Part shown: piece by piece, positions 18,469 through 26,874 of the stretch
Layout: every line of letters starts with the position of its first letter
How positions within the stretch are numbered: the stretch's first letter is position 1
Made by a program: the position numbers and the translations under genes
Origin: Actinobacillus equuli
GTDB lineage: Bacteria; Pseudomonadota; Gammaproteobacteria; Enterobacterales; Pasteurellaceae
Assembly (NCBI RefSeq): GCF_900636745.1
Contig: NZ_LR134310.1
Coordinates: forward strand, 496,001 to 560,000
Direction of reading: 5' to 3'
DNA: 64,000 bases
Notes under the pieces: generated by a model
The model's input: only the letters and a program-made list of their open reading frames with translations
The model's database searches: none
Told to the model about the DNA's origin: nothing

Positions 18469-19446
18469 ATGACTCAACAAATGACATTAACTGCCGAGGT
18501 TTCGGCGGATTTACTCGGCGCTCGTTTAGACCAAGCGCTGGCGCAACTTTTCCCTGATTATTCTCGTTCACGTTTAAAGGTGTGGATTGAAAGTGATTTA
18601 GTGAAAGTAAACGGCAATATTGTAAACAAAGCGCGCGAAAAAGTATTCGGTGGCGAGCTTATCGAAGTTCAAGCGGAAATCGAAGAAGAAGTACGATTCG
18701 AGCCACAAGATATTCCGTTAAATATCGTGTATGAAGATGATGACATTCTAGTTATCAATAAACCGAAAGACTTAGTTGTCCACCCGGGTGCCGGTAATCC
18801 GGACGGTACAGTGTTGAATGCCTTATTGCATTACTATCCACCGATTGCAGAAGTGCCTCGTGCCGGTATTGTGCATCGTTTAGATAAAGACACAACCGGT
18901 TTAATGGTGGTAGCAAAAAATATTCCGGCACAAACTCATTTAGTAACCGCATTACAAAAACGCCGTATTACACGTGAATATGAAGCGGTAGCAAGCGGTG
19001 TAATGACACAAGGCGGTAAAGTGGATGAGCCAATGGCTCGCCATCCAACCAAACGTACCGCAATGGCAGTACACCCTATGGGTAAACCGGCGGTAACTCA
19101 TTATCGTATTATGGAGCGTTTCCGTAACTATACTCGCCTGCGTTTACGTTTAGAAACCGGTCGTACTCACCAAATCCGTGTACATATGGCACATATTGCG
19201 CATCCGTTATTAGGCGATCAGCTCTATGGTGGTCGCCCTCGTCCGCCAAAAGGAGCAAGCGAAGCGTTTTTAGCGGTATTACGTGGCTTCCAACGCCAAG
19301 CATTACACGCAACTATGTTACGTTTAGAACACCCGATTACCGGCGAACTGATGGAATGGCACGCACCGCTACCGGATGATTTCGTTGAATTAATTGAGGC
19401 TTTAAAAGCGGATTATCAATTATATAAAGATGATTTAGATTACTAA
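18469..19446 (+). CDS. rluD: 23S rRNA pseudouridine synthase RluD
   Basis: 325 residues. RluD makes pseudouridines 1911, 1915 and 1917 in helix 69 of 23S rRNA, which supports ribosome assembly. An S4 RNA-binding domain (about 16-75, RLDQALAQLFPDYSRSRLK) precedes the catalytic domain; the catalytic Asp139 is in GIVHRLDKDTTGLMVVAK, the same number as in E. coli. Other family blocks are NKPKDLVVHPG and RLETGRTHQIRVHM. It diverges from bamD and ends at a terminator shared with the gene opposite. Confidence 0.96.
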   Translation: MTQQMTLTAEVSADLLGARLDQALAQLFPDYSRSRLKVWIESDLVKVNGNIVNKAREKVFGGELIEVQAEIEEEVRFEPQDIPLNIVYEDDDILVINKPKDLVVHPGAGNPDGTVLNALLHYYPPIAEVPRAGIVHRLDKDTTGLMVVAKNIPAQTHLVTALQKRRITREYEAVASGVMTQGGKVDEPMARHPTKRTAMAVHPMGKPAVTHYRIMERFRNYTRLRLRLETGRTHQIRVHMAHIAHPLLGDQLYGGRPRPPKGASEAFLAVLRGFQRQALHATMLRLEHPITGELMEWHAPLPDDFVELIEALKADYQLYKDDLDY

Positions 19447-19450
19447 TTAA

Positions 19451-19483
19451 AAAAGGCGCTCTTACATTGTATAAGCGCCTTTT
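19451..19483. terminator. Bidirectional terminator between rluD and the YwiC-like gene
   Basis: AAAAGGCGCT (19451-19460) and AGCGCCTTTT (19474-19483) form a 10-bp stem with T-runs on both strands, between converging genes. Confidence 0.88.
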
Positions 19484-19484
19484 C

Positions 19485-20195
19485 TTATCCAAAAATTAAG
19501 CTAATCATAAAAATGAAAATAACAGGGAACTCAAACATCCCGACTTGCTTCACATTCCAACCGAAACTCGGCACGACAATTGCACGCGCTAGTCCGATCA
19601 AATACACTACAAACAACCATTGGTTTCCGAACATTAAATAAATAATCGCAAACAGTAGATGAAAGCCGATACTCAGTTCCATATACAGCGGATTTTTACG
19701 CTCTCGCACCATACTTTTTACATATAAGGTTGCCCCGATAAAAAATAGTGTTGGGTGAATTAAAATGTCCCAATTAACCTGTTCTGTAGTGAGATAGAAA
19801 CTCGCCATACCGATCACACCAAAAGTTAAATAACCGGCAATATCATTAAGCAAATTACGTTCATCTCGTTGTTTTGCATAATAAATTTGAATCGCAGCAA
19901 GCGGTAAAATTAACGCTAAAAATTGCAAAATCTGGGGAGTAGTTAATAAAATCGGTATTGCACAGAATAAGCTTATCAACGCATAAATGAACGCCCACTT
20001 TTTGTTACGATCGGTTGGCTTTTTGCTAAATAATGAAAGAAAAGGGTAAGAAAATAAATAAAGAAACAACCATGCTAAACCTAAAAAGAGGTGATTTAGC
20101 GTTGGAGTCGAAGCAAACATTCCGTATAAAAAAGGAATAAATGCCATGGCTAATGCGCCGTGCTGATTTGAAATAACCGGCTTATCATTAAACAT
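19485..20195 (-). CDS. YwiC-like polytopic membrane protein
   Basis: 236 residues from ATG 20195 (MFNDKPVISNQHG), preceded by AGGAAA; the longer frame would place coding over the pfkA terminator. About seven membrane helices fill the protein. The early NQHGALAMAFIPFLYGM motif (about 10-26) is the mark of the YwiC-like family, small integral membrane proteins of unknown role often seen near nitrate or anaerobic respiration genes in other bacteria. Here the neighbours (pfkA upstream, rluD opposite) give no hint. No function is assigned. Confidence 0.8.
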   Translation of the reverse strand: MFNDKPVISNQHGALAMAFIPFLYGMFASTPTLNHLFLGLAWLFLYLFSYPFLSLFSKKPTDRNKKWAFIYALISLFCAIPILLTTPQILQFLALILPLAAIQIYYAKQRDERNLLNDIAGYLTFGVIGMASFYLTTEQVNWDILIHPTLFFIGATLYVKSMVRERKNPLYMELSIGFHLLFAIIYLMFGNQWLFVVYLIGLARAIVVPSFGWNVKQVGMFEFPVIFIFMISLIFG

Positions 20196-20215
20196 AAATT
20201 TTCCTTGTACAAATA

Positions 20216-20240
20216 AAAAAGGCGGCTTACTTAAGCCGCC
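20216..20240 (-). terminator. Terminator of pfkA
   Basis: GGCGGCTT and AAGCCGCC with a 4-base loop (20221-20240), followed on the minus strand by T6 (the A-run at 20215-20220). Confidence 0.9.
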
Positions 20241-20258
20241 TCTCAATTTTAAGAAAAA

Positions 20259-21233
20259 TTAGAATAATTTTCTAGCTGCATCGAACAATTCTTCTTTGAA
20301 CGGACGACGCATATTGTTAATTGCATCAATGATATCGTGGTGTACTAATCTTTCGTTTTGAATACCGACACAACGACCGCCATGACCTTGTAACAATAAA
20401 TCTACCGCATATACACCCATACGTGATGCTAAAATACGGTCAAACGGACAAGGCGCACCACCACGTTGAATGTGACCTAATACTGTTGCACGCGTTTCGT
20501 GACCAAAACGAGCTTCAATTTCTTTTGCTAACTGATGCACATCCGTCATTAACTCGGTAATCGCAATAATTGCATGACGCTTACCTTTTTTGAAGCCCTC
20601 ATCAATATTACGCATTAATGATTCTTTATCTAAACCTTTTTCCGGCACAACAATATATTCACAACCACTTGCAAGCGCTGCACTAATGGTTAAATCACCA
20701 CAGTGGCGTCCCATGATTTCTACGATTGAAATACGTTGGTGCGAAGTAGAAGTATCACGTAAACGGTCAATAGCTTCCACAGCCGTTTCTAATGCCGTTT
20801 GGTAACCGATTGTATAGTCTGTACCTACGATATCGTTATCGATCGTGCCCGGTAAACCGATGCAAGGATAGCCGAATTCTTCCGTTAATAGTTTCGCGCC
20901 CATGTAAGATCCGTCACCACCGATAACCACTAATGCATCAATTTCATATTTTTTCAGCGTTTCTACCGCTTGCTTACGCACTTCCGGATCCTTAAATTGC
21001 GGGAAACGCGCAGAACCTAAGAATGTACCGCCACGGTTAATTGTTTCTGATACCGAACGGCGATTAAGTTGGATAACTTTGTCATTATATAAACCATAAT
21101 AACCGTCTTGGATACCGTATACCTCTAAACCCTCATTGAGTGCTGCACGAACGACACCACGAATCGCAGCATTCATACCCGGCGCATCACCACCACTCGT
21201 TAACACAGCAATTTTTTTGATTTGTTTAGCCAT
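20259..21233 (-). CDS. pfkA: ATP-dependent 6-phosphofructokinase
   Basis: 324 residues from ATG 21233 ([16 protein letters not shown]), preceded by AAAGGTG; a GTG three codons upstream overlaps that ribosome-binding site. PfkA phosphorylates fructose 6-phosphate, the committed glycolytic step. Family motifs: [15 protein letters not shown] (ATP binding), [26 protein letters not shown] with the catalytic Asp, and [12 protein letters not shown] for the sugar phosphate. Length and allosteric-type C-terminus are as in E. coli PfkA. It is followed by a strong terminator. Confidence 0.97.
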   Translation of the reverse strand: MAKQIKKIAVLTSGGDAPGMNAAIRGVVRAALNEGLEVYGIQDGYYGLYNDKVIQLNRRSVSETINRGGTFLGSARFPQFKDPEVRKQAVETLKKYEIDALVVIGGDGSYMGAKLLTEEFGYPCIGLPGTIDNDIVGTDYTIGYQTALETAVEAIDRLRDTSTSHQRISIVEIMGRHCGDLTISAALASGCEYIVVPEKGLDKESLMRNIDEGFKKGKRHAIIAITELMTDVHQLAKEIEARFGHETRATVLGHIQRGGAPCPFDRILASRMGVYAVDLLLQGHGGRCVGIQNERLVHHDIIDAINNMRRPFKEELFDAARKLF

Positions 21234-21342
21234 TTTAGACACCTTTTGCTATAAATTTAAAATTTTAAAATAAATCGGAAATTGGCGTGAAGATTACCTT
21301 ATTTAGGGTATTCATTCTAGCAAATTTTCATATTTTTTTGAT

Positions 21343-22545
21343 CTAATCAGCCAAAATCTCAAGTGCTAAATCCAATGCTTCTAAAAAGCACTCCAAATCT
21401 TCTATTTGGTTATAATGTGCAATCGATAATCGTAAAGTTCCGGTTTGATCTAAATAGCGCAAATACGGTTTTGCACAGTGTTCTCCACTACGTAAAGCGA
21501 TCTTACGTTCCGTCATAATTGCAGCAATATCGGCATGATGAATCCCTTGAAATGTAAAGCTGATAGTAGAACAGCCCGGCTGAGAAAAAATTTGGATATT
21601 TTTATAATTTTTTAACCGCTTGTAGGCCTCTTCCGCTAAGCTTTCAACCGCTTGATTCAACGCCTCAAAGTCCCATTGTTCCAACCACTCCAAAATTGTA
21701 CCAAAACCAATAATACCGGCGATATTCGGCGTACCGGCTTCTAAACGATAAGGCAAATCAGCAACAGAAAGAGTTGATTCGGATACATCATTCAGCATTT
21801 TACCACCGAAAAATAATGGTCGAATTTGCTCTAAACTTTGCAATTTTCCGGTTAACACACCCACACCGGTCGGCCCATACATTTTATGTGCGGAAAAAGC
21901 ATAAAAATCCGCACCCAGTTTTTGCACATCGACCTTTTCACAACATACCGCTTGGGCACAATCCAATAAAATTTTTGCATTCGAATGTTGGCGAATGATT
22001 GGGATTAGCTGCTCAACCGGCTGACGTATACCAGTGACATTTGAAACTAAATTCAAGGCAACGATTTTAGTTCTTGTAGAAATAGTCTGCTGTAAAGCGG
22101 TAGGATTTAGCTGAAAATTTGCATCTAACGGTAACACGACCAATTTTGCTTGCTTACGCTGCGCTAACTGTTGCCACGGAATAAAATTCGCATGATGTTC
22201 GGCTACGGAAATAATGATTTCATCTCCGGCCTCCAGTAAATATTCCAAGCCGTACGCCACTAAATTAATTGCATGGGTTGTACCGCTCGTCCAAATTACC
22301 GCATTGCGAGACTCGACATTAAAACGAGAGACAATGAGATCTCTCGCCCGTTCATAGGCTTGGCTCTGTGCAAGATCGTACTGACTACGATGTACCGAAC
22401 CAGCCGAGGCATAAAATTCAGTAGTGCTATCAATTAATATTTGGGGTTTTAAGGTTGTTGCCGCCGAATCCAGATAGGTCCATTCGGCTTGCTGCTTAAA
22501 AAAAGGAAACTGAGATCTAAATGCTGTTATTTGTTGGATATCCAT
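21343..22545 (-). CDS. csdA: Cysteine desulfurase, CsdA/SufS type
   Basis: 400 residues, a PLP enzyme that turns cysteine into alanine and a persulfide used for Fe-S clusters or other sulfur transfer. The PLP lysine is in FSAHKMYGPTGVGVL and the persulfide cysteine in LRSGEHCAKP, the short-loop arrangement of group II desulfurases (CsdA/SufS, not IscS). The other PLP contacts VAEHHANFIPWQ and LLDCAQAV are in place. Its ATG overlaps the stop of the thermonuclease gene by one base. No csdE or suf genes are adjacent, so CsdA versus SufS is a judgement; the csdA symbol is the best fit. Confidence 0.85.
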   Translation of the reverse strand: MDIQQITAFRSQFPFFKQQAEWTYLDSAATTLKPQILIDSTTEFYASAGSVHRSQYDLAQSQAYERARDLIVSRFNVESRNAVIWTSGTTHAINLVAYGLEYLLEAGDEIIISVAEHHANFIPWQQLAQRKQAKLVVLPLDANFQLNPTALQQTISTRTKIVALNLVSNVTGIRQPVEQLIPIIRQHSNAKILLDCAQAVCCEKVDVQKLGADFYAFSAHKMYGPTGVGVLTGKLQSLEQIRPLFFGGKMLNDVSESTLSVADLPYRLEAGTPNIAGIIGFGTILEWLEQWDFEALNQAVESLAEEAYKRLKNYKNIQIFSQPGCSTISFTFQGIHHADIAAIMTERKIALRSGEHCAKPYLRYLDQTGTLRLSIAHYNQIEDLECFLEALDLALEILAD

Positions 22546-23243
22546 TAATGCAATGCCTCTCGATACAATTTATTACAAGGAATACCGTCATTATTTCCAT
22601 CCATGGTTTTGGAACCACATTGGTCGAAATAACGTTTCGCACTTTGGTAGTCACTAAAATCACTACAACGTAACATTCTCTCACAATCTAGCGTTTTATC
22701 TTTTACAAGCGGTCGTTTTTTCCAAATATTTTGCCAATTCCAGCCGGAATCCGATCGCTTATCCGCACTATGCGTTTTACGCCACTCCGCCGGATTGATT
22801 GGCGATTTATCTTGCCATAATCCTTTCTGCGCTTGTTTTGCTTTTAGCATTGCCTGCTCATAAATCGGCAGTGTTTCACGATACGCCCATGCCATACCTT
22901 TTTGTACTAACAATAAATTGATATTGCGTTCTTGCTCATCATAAACCACCGCTAATAAGCGTTGGTAACGATCATAACTGCTACTATGCAATATCACTTG
23001 TTTTTTAAATACCAAATTTGCTAGCGCCTGTTTGGCTTTATTGCCATATGGCTGGGCGGACTCCGGCGCATCAATATATAACAAGCGCACTTTAAGCGGC
23101 TTACGTTTGTATAAGCAGGTCAGCGTATCACCGTCACTAATCCCTACGACTTTACAGCTGATTGAACTGTCGGAAGCCGCATAAATAGAGGGCGCAATTA
23201 AACTCAAAAATAGGAATAAAACTAAAGAATAAAGAACTTTCAT
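22545..23243 (-). CDS. Exported thermonuclease with Excalibur calcium-binding domain
   Basis: 232 residues. A Sec signal peptide (about 1-22, ending IYA) precedes a staphylococcal-nuclease domain; the catalytic residues Arg53, Asp58 and Glu61 (VRLLYIDAPE) and Arg95 (YDRYQRLLAVVY) are present, and Asp37/Asp39 (SDGDTL) lie where the calcium ligands sit. A C-terminal Excalibur motif (MDGNNDGIPCNKLY, about 212-225) resembles an EF-hand loop with paired cysteines. It should degrade DNA or RNA outside the cytoplasm. Its stop overlaps the ATG of the cysteine desulfurase gene. An uptake signal sits inside the gene at 22705-22714. Confidence 0.9.
   Translation of the reverse strand: MKVLYSLVLFLFLSLIAPSIYAASDSSISCKVVGISDGDTLTCLYKRKPLKVRLLYIDAPESAQPYGNKAKQALANLVFKKQVILHSSSYDRYQRLLAVVYDEQERNINLLLVQKGMAWAYRETLPIYEQAMLKAKQAQKGLWQDKSPINPAEWRKTHSADKRSDSGWNWQNIWKKRPLVKDKTLDCERMLRCSDFSDYQSAKRYFDQCGSKTMDGNNDGIPCNKLYREALH
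22705..22714 (+). repeat. Uptake signal sequence copy inside the thermonuclease gene
   Basis: ACAAGCGGTC, the Actinobacillus-type DNA uptake core, lies in the linker between the nuclease and Excalibur domains. Confidence 0.8.
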
Positions 23244-23250
23244 ACAAAAT

Positions 23251-23279
23251 AAAAAAGTGTAGGTATTACCCTACACTTT
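23251..23279 (-). terminator. Terminator of the Na+/alanine-glycine symporter gene
   Basis: AAAGTGTAGG (23254-23263) and CCTACACTTT (23270-23279), followed on the minus strand by T-rich sequence (A-run 23251-23256). Confidence 0.85.
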
Positions 23280-23308
23280 AACAGATTTTCAATCACTCGG
23301 CGTAAATC

Positions 23309-24676
23309 TTATTTTAGTTCGCCGTTTTTCAAGCGGAAGAAATAATTTTTGGTTTCTTCAATAATCACTTTGCGTAATGCAATTAAAGCAATCAGATTCG
23401 GGAATGCCATTAAACCGTTTACAATATCTGCAATCGTCCAAATCGTTTTTAATTGTAAGAACGGTGCAGAAGCAATTAATAAGATAAATAGTAAACGATA
23501 GAATTTAATTCCTTTGGTTTTACCGTTAGTCAGATAAACAAAACAACGCTCACCATAATAACACCAACCTAAAATCGTAGTAAATGCAAAGAAAATTAAA
23601 CCAATCGTAACAACCACCGCACCGAATGAACTCTCTAAACCTTGGTTAAACGCAAGGTTGGTTAATTCCGCTCCTTCGGCTTCGCCCGTCCAAGCGCCAG
23701 TTAACACGATCACCAGACCGGTCATGGTACACACAATAATGGTATCTAAAAAAGTACCGGTCATTGAAATTAGGCCTTGGCGCACCGGCTCTTTAGTTTG
23801 TGCCGCTGCAGCTGCAATCGGTGCCGAACCTAAACCTGATTCATTCGAGAAAATACCACGTGCAACCCCTAATTGAATCGCTTGCATTACAGTGAAACCG
23901 AATGCACCGCCTAATGCGGCTTCCGGATTAAAGGCCGCATGTACGATTAATATGATTGCATCCGGTACTTTTTCCGCGTTCATAATTAATACGCTAACCG
24001 AAGCAATCACATAAGCTACCGCCATAAATGGCACCACAATCGATGCGATTTTAGAAATGCGTTTCACCCCACCTAATATGATAGAAGTCACCACTAAAGT
24101 TAAGATAATTGAGCTAAATACGACCGGCACATCAAAGGTTGATTCTAACGAATGGGTAATACCGTTTACTTGTGGGAAAGTACCAATCCCTAGTAAAGCA
24201 ACTAATACCCCAAAAAATGCGAATGCTTTTGCCAGCCATTTCCAGTTTTTGCCCATTCCCATTTCGATATAATACATTGGGCCACCGGCAATAAAACCGT
24301 CTTTATCACGACCACGGAATTTAATCGCTAATAAGCCTTCCGCATATTTGGTCGCCATACCGAATAACGCAATCAGCCACATCCAAAATAATGCACCCGG
24401 CCCGCCTGAGTGAATAGCGGTTGCCACACCGACAATATTACCGGTACCGATTGTTGCAGCGAGTGCAGTAGAAAGTGCGGCAAACGCAGAAATATCACCT
24501 GCTTGTCCTTCGCCTTTTTCAGGTTTGAACATATAAATGAAAGCACGACCTAGCTGGCAAAATTGAATGCCTTTTAATGCAAAAGTTAAATATAGACCGA
24601 CACCGGAAAGTAGGATTAAAAGCGGGGCGCCCCAAATAAGGCTGTTAATAGTGTTAAGAATATCGTCAAATGACAT
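23309..24676 (-). CDS. Sodium:alanine/glycine symporter (AGCS family)
   Basis: 455 residues from ATG 24676 (MSFDDILNTINS), preceded by GAGGAA. It is a polytopic inner-membrane carrier with about ten helices. Family blocks are GTGNIVGVATAIHSGGPGALFWMW (here abbreviated; about 79-102), GGPMYYIEMGMGKNWKW, and the substrate-site stretch GVARGIFSNESGLGSAPIAA. It imports alanine or glycine with Na+. A tandem glycine riboswitch in its leader makes glycine the likely ligand: excess intracellular glycine should change its expression. A PurR box upstream ties it to purine synthesis. Similar to AlsT/DagA proteins. Confidence 0.93.
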   Translation of the reverse strand: MSFDDILNTINSLIWGAPLLILLSGVGLYLTFALKGIQFCQLGRAFIYMFKPEKGEGQAGDISAFAALSTALAATIGTGNIVGVATAIHSGGPGALFWMWLIALFGMATKYAEGLLAIKFRGRDKDGFIAGGPMYYIEMGMGKNWKWLAKAFAFFGVLVALLGIGTFPQVNGITHSLESTFDVPVVFSSIILTLVVTSIILGGVKRISKIASIVVPFMAVAYVIASVSVLIMNAEKVPDAIILIVHAAFNPEAALGGAFGFTVMQAIQLGVARGIFSNESGLGSAPIAAAAAQTKEPVRQGLISMTGTFLDTIIVCTMTGLVIVLTGAWTGEAEGAELTNLAFNQGLESSFGAVVVTIGLIFFAFTTILGWCYYGERCFVYLTNGKTKGIKFYRLLFILLIASAPFLQLKTIWTIADIVNGLMAFPNLIALIALRKVIIEETKNYFFRLKNGELK

Positions 24677-24731
24677 GTGTTTAATTCCTCGTAATTGTAT
24701 GTTACAAGGAAAGAAAAGTAACAATAAAGAT

Positions 24732-24771
24732 AAGCGGTAAAATCGATAAAATTTGACTAAAAATGACCGCT
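24732..24771 (-). promoter_or_regulatory. Uptake-signal-like hairpin between the riboswitch and the symporter gene
   Basis: AAGCGGT at 24732-24738 and GACCGCT at 24765-24771 can pair across a long AT-rich loop directly after the second aptamer. It may be part of the expression platform, but the stem is short and no classical T-run follows. Confidence 0.4.
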
Positions 24772-24783
24772 AGTTAGGTAGGT

Positions 24784-24975
24784 ATCACTTTTCTCCCCTG
24801 TCCTTTTGCCTGAGCGTTTCATGCATTCGCACTTGCGCCTTCGGCGTCCATTTTCCATTTACATGGATTGGATCTCTCCAAGGGTTCGTCCAGTAACTGT
24901 CCTCGCTATCGCTAGCACCTGAAAGATTTTACCTCGTCGGTAGAGTTTTCACTCTTCTCCAGCTACCTTCATCCG
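24784..24975 (-). ncRNA. Tandem glycine riboswitch
   Basis: On the minus strand two glycine aptamers follow each other. Aptamer 1 (about 24975-24890) has GCTGGAGAAGAG, ACCGACGAGG, TCTTTCAGGT and GAGGACAG. Aptamer 2 (about 24886-24784) has TTGGAGAGATC, CGCCGAAGGCGCAAG, CTCAGGCAAAAGGACAG and the closing GGGGAGAAA. These are the conserved gcvT-element blocks, including both glycine-binding cores. It lies in the leader of the AGCS symporter gene, about 110 bases before its ATG. In Haemophilus and other gammaproteobacteria glycine riboswitches also sit before such symporters. Confidence 0.93.
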
Positions 24976-25004
24976 AACAATTCTTCGTTAAAAAGAATGG
25001 GCAG

Positions 25005-25032
25005 ATTTTAACGATTCTTTAAAAATCGTCAA
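25005..25032 (-). promoter_or_regulatory. Promoter of the riboswitch-symporter transcript
   Basis: The minus strand reads TTGACG, 16 bases, TAAAAT (plus-strand positions 25027-25032 and 25005-25010). The start would fall near 24998, just ahead of aptamer 1. Confidence 0.72.
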
Positions 25033-25051
25033 GTAAAACCCTACAATTTTA

Positions 25052-25067
25052 ACGCAAACGTTTGCTT
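25052..25067. promoter_or_regulatory. PurR box upstream of the glycine-riboswitch transcript
   Basis: ACGCAAACGTTTGC is the same near-perfect PurR palindrome as at purT. It is centred about 62 bases upstream of the predicted start and about 20 bases ahead of the -35 element. No other gene start is near. Confidence 0.75.
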
Positions 25068-25116
25068 TTTGATGATAGATTAAACAATATAAGAAAAAGC
25101 AGCCCTATACATAATA

Positions 25117-25183
25117 AACAAGCGGTCAAATTTCCCTAAAACTTTGCAAATTGCAAAAAATTTAAGAAATTTGACCGCTTGTT
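25117..25183. terminator. Terminator made of an inverted pair of full uptake signals
   Basis: AACAAGCGGTCAAATTT (25117-25133) and its exact complement (25167-25183) form a 17-bp stem. It follows the tqsA-like gene on the minus strand, with AT-rich tails on both sides. Confidence 0.82.
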
Positions 25184-25210
25184 ATTTTGCCAAACAGCTT
25201 AATAAAAATA

Positions 25211-26260
25211 TTAACGTTTAATTTCATCTACGTCGCCAAGTAATATCGCATATCGGCGAGAACTTGGATTCGATTCTAAAGCGATTTTTAACGCCATCGT
25301 GAGCGGAACGGAAAGCAACATCCCAACTGTTCCCAATAGCCATCCCCAGAAAAGCAAGGAAAGAAAAACCACCAATGTTGAAAGCCCTAACCGTTTCCCC
25401 ATCATTTTCGGTTCCAAGACGTTACCAAATAACATATTGATACCGACTATACCGGCTAATACGGCTAAGCCAACAGAAAAACCATTTAATAGCAACGCTT
25501 GTAAGACAATCGGAATGCCGGCTAAAAAAGAACCGATATTCGGAATATAATTTAATAAGAAAGCCAATACGCCCCACAATACGGCATATTGCACATTTAA
25601 GATCATTAATAAAATCCAAACAGATAAGCCGGTTAAAGCACTTACAACCGTTTTAATGCCTAAATAACCAATTACGCCTTTTAAAACTTGATCAATATAA
25701 TATTTCTCATTAGAAAGGTCATTATCCGGACTCAACGCCAGCGCTAATTTATATTTCGCCATAGGTGATTCTAACAACATGAAAATCACTACTAAAAATA
25801 AAACAAAAATATTAGATAACACGCCTGAAAAACCTAATAACAAACGGCTAACTAAATTCATAACGGCACTAGGGTCAAATTTACTGAGTATATCTTCCTG
25901 ACTAATATTAATTGGTAATTGATACTCTTTAACTAAAGCGAATATCGTTTGCAAACGAGCAGTAAGCAATAATTTATATTGTGGGATAGAAGCGGTAAAT
26001 TCCTGAATAGCATTGTTTACCATACCGGTCAAAAATAAAAAAACTAAGACAATCAATCCTAATAACAGGCTGATTGCAATGCCTAAAGGAATACGACGTG
26101 TCGTCATAAATTTGATGATAGGCGAACAAATAATTGCAATAAATAGTGACAATAAAAACGGCACGACAATTTCTGCCGCTGCTTTAATCCCCGCTAAAAT
26201 AATGATAATTGCGGCTGTGGCAACTAACGCTTTGGTCAGAGAGACTTGAGACTGTTCCAT
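25211..26260 (-). CDS. AI-2E family permease, TqsA-like
   Basis: 349 residues from ATG 26260 (MEQSQVSLTK), preceded by GGAGA; the longer frame runs through an uptake signal. It is an inner-membrane protein with about seven helices: two near the N-terminus, a cytosolic stretch (about 65-155), then five more. Blocks such as AAEIVVPFLLSLFIAIICSP, PQYKLLL and VVIFMLLESPM match the E. coli AI-2 exporter TqsA, and LNYIPNIGSFLAGIP is the family's conserved loop. Members export autoinducer-2 or act as Na+/H+ antiporters; the substrate here is not proved. Uptake-signal hairpins bound it on both sides. Confidence 0.86.
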   Translation of the reverse strand: MEQSQVSLTKALVATAAIIIILAGIKAAAEIVVPFLLSLFIAIICSPIIKFMTTRRIPLGIAISLLLGLIVLVFLFLTGMVNNAIQEFTASIPQYKLLLTARLQTIFALVKEYQLPINISQEDILSKFDPSAVMNLVSRLLLGFSGVLSNIFVLFLVVIFMLLESPMAKYKLALALSPDNDLSNEKYYIDQVLKGVIGYLGIKTVVSALTGLSVWILLMILNVQYAVLWGVLAFLLNYIPNIGSFLAGIPIVLQALLLNGFSVGLAVLAGIVGINMLFGNVLEPKMMGKRLGLSTLVVFLSLLFWGWLLGTVGMLLSVPLTMALKIALESNPSSRRYAILLGDVDEIKR

Positions 26261-26280
26261 AATTCTCCAATACATAAAAA

Positions 26281-26335
26281 ACAAGCGGTCAAATTTTAAC
26301 ATTTTTTTACTATGAACGCTAAAATTCAACCGCTT
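26281..26335. terminator. Inverted uptake-signal pair after cybC
   Basis: ACAAGCGGTCAAATTTTA (26281-26298) opposes TAAAATTCAACCGCTT (26320-26335). On the minus strand it starts 10 bases past the cybC stop and ends just before the TqsA-like gene, so it can terminate cybC. Confidence 0.68.
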
Positions 26336-26345
26336 ACTATTTCTG

Positions 26346-26720
26346 TTACTTATACTCTGAGTGATATTTTTTCTTCATATCATCAAGTGCTTCCAGAGTT
26401 TGTTTTGCTTGATCTAAATTTCCTGCTTGAGCTTGTTGCTCCGCTTGCTTCGCAACATCAATCACTTGTTGCATTGCCGCTTGATAACCGACAAAACGTT
26501 CTTGATCACCGTCCAGACTTGCCGGCATCGTCTCTTTTGCTTTTTCAGCTTGCAGTAAAAATGCCGCTACAGAAGTTTGGAATTGTTCCGTTGTTTCCGC
26601 ATCTTGCAATACATTTAACTGTTTTTTCATTTGGAACATTTCCATCATAACTCCCTTTGAAAAAGCCATACTCGAAAATGCCAAAACTGTCGCTACAACT
26701 AGCCATTTAAATTTTTTCAT
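26346..26720 (-). CDS. cybC: Periplasmic cytochrome b562
   Basis: 124 residues from ATG 26720 (MKKFKWLVVATV), preceded by AGGAAA. A signal peptide (about 1-21) precedes a four-helix bundle of about 103 residues, close to E. coli cytochrome b562 (106). Both axial haem ligands can be placed: Met28 in MFQMKKQLNVL, aligned with Met7 of the mature E. coli protein, and His120 in KKYHSEY, aligned with His102. There is no CxxCH, so the haem would be held without covalent bonds. It should carry electrons in the periplasm; its partners are unknown. Confidence 0.86.
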   Translation of the reverse strand: MKKFKWLVVATVLAFSSMAFSKGVMMEMFQMKKQLNVLQDAETTEQFQTSVAAFLLQAEKAKETMPASLDGDQERFVGYQAAMQQVIDVAKQAEQQAQAGNLDQAKQTLEALDDMKKKYHSEYK

Positions 26721-26874
26721 AATTTTCCTACATTTCAACGAAATGAATTAAGCACAAAAAGTCGCATTCTAATCTATCTATTGCTTGCTAGAAAGCGATA
26801 TTTCTTGGAAAATAGACACTTTTACGCCTTCCCTCGCGGGAGGTACTGACTTGTTATCAGAAGAGAATAAACCT

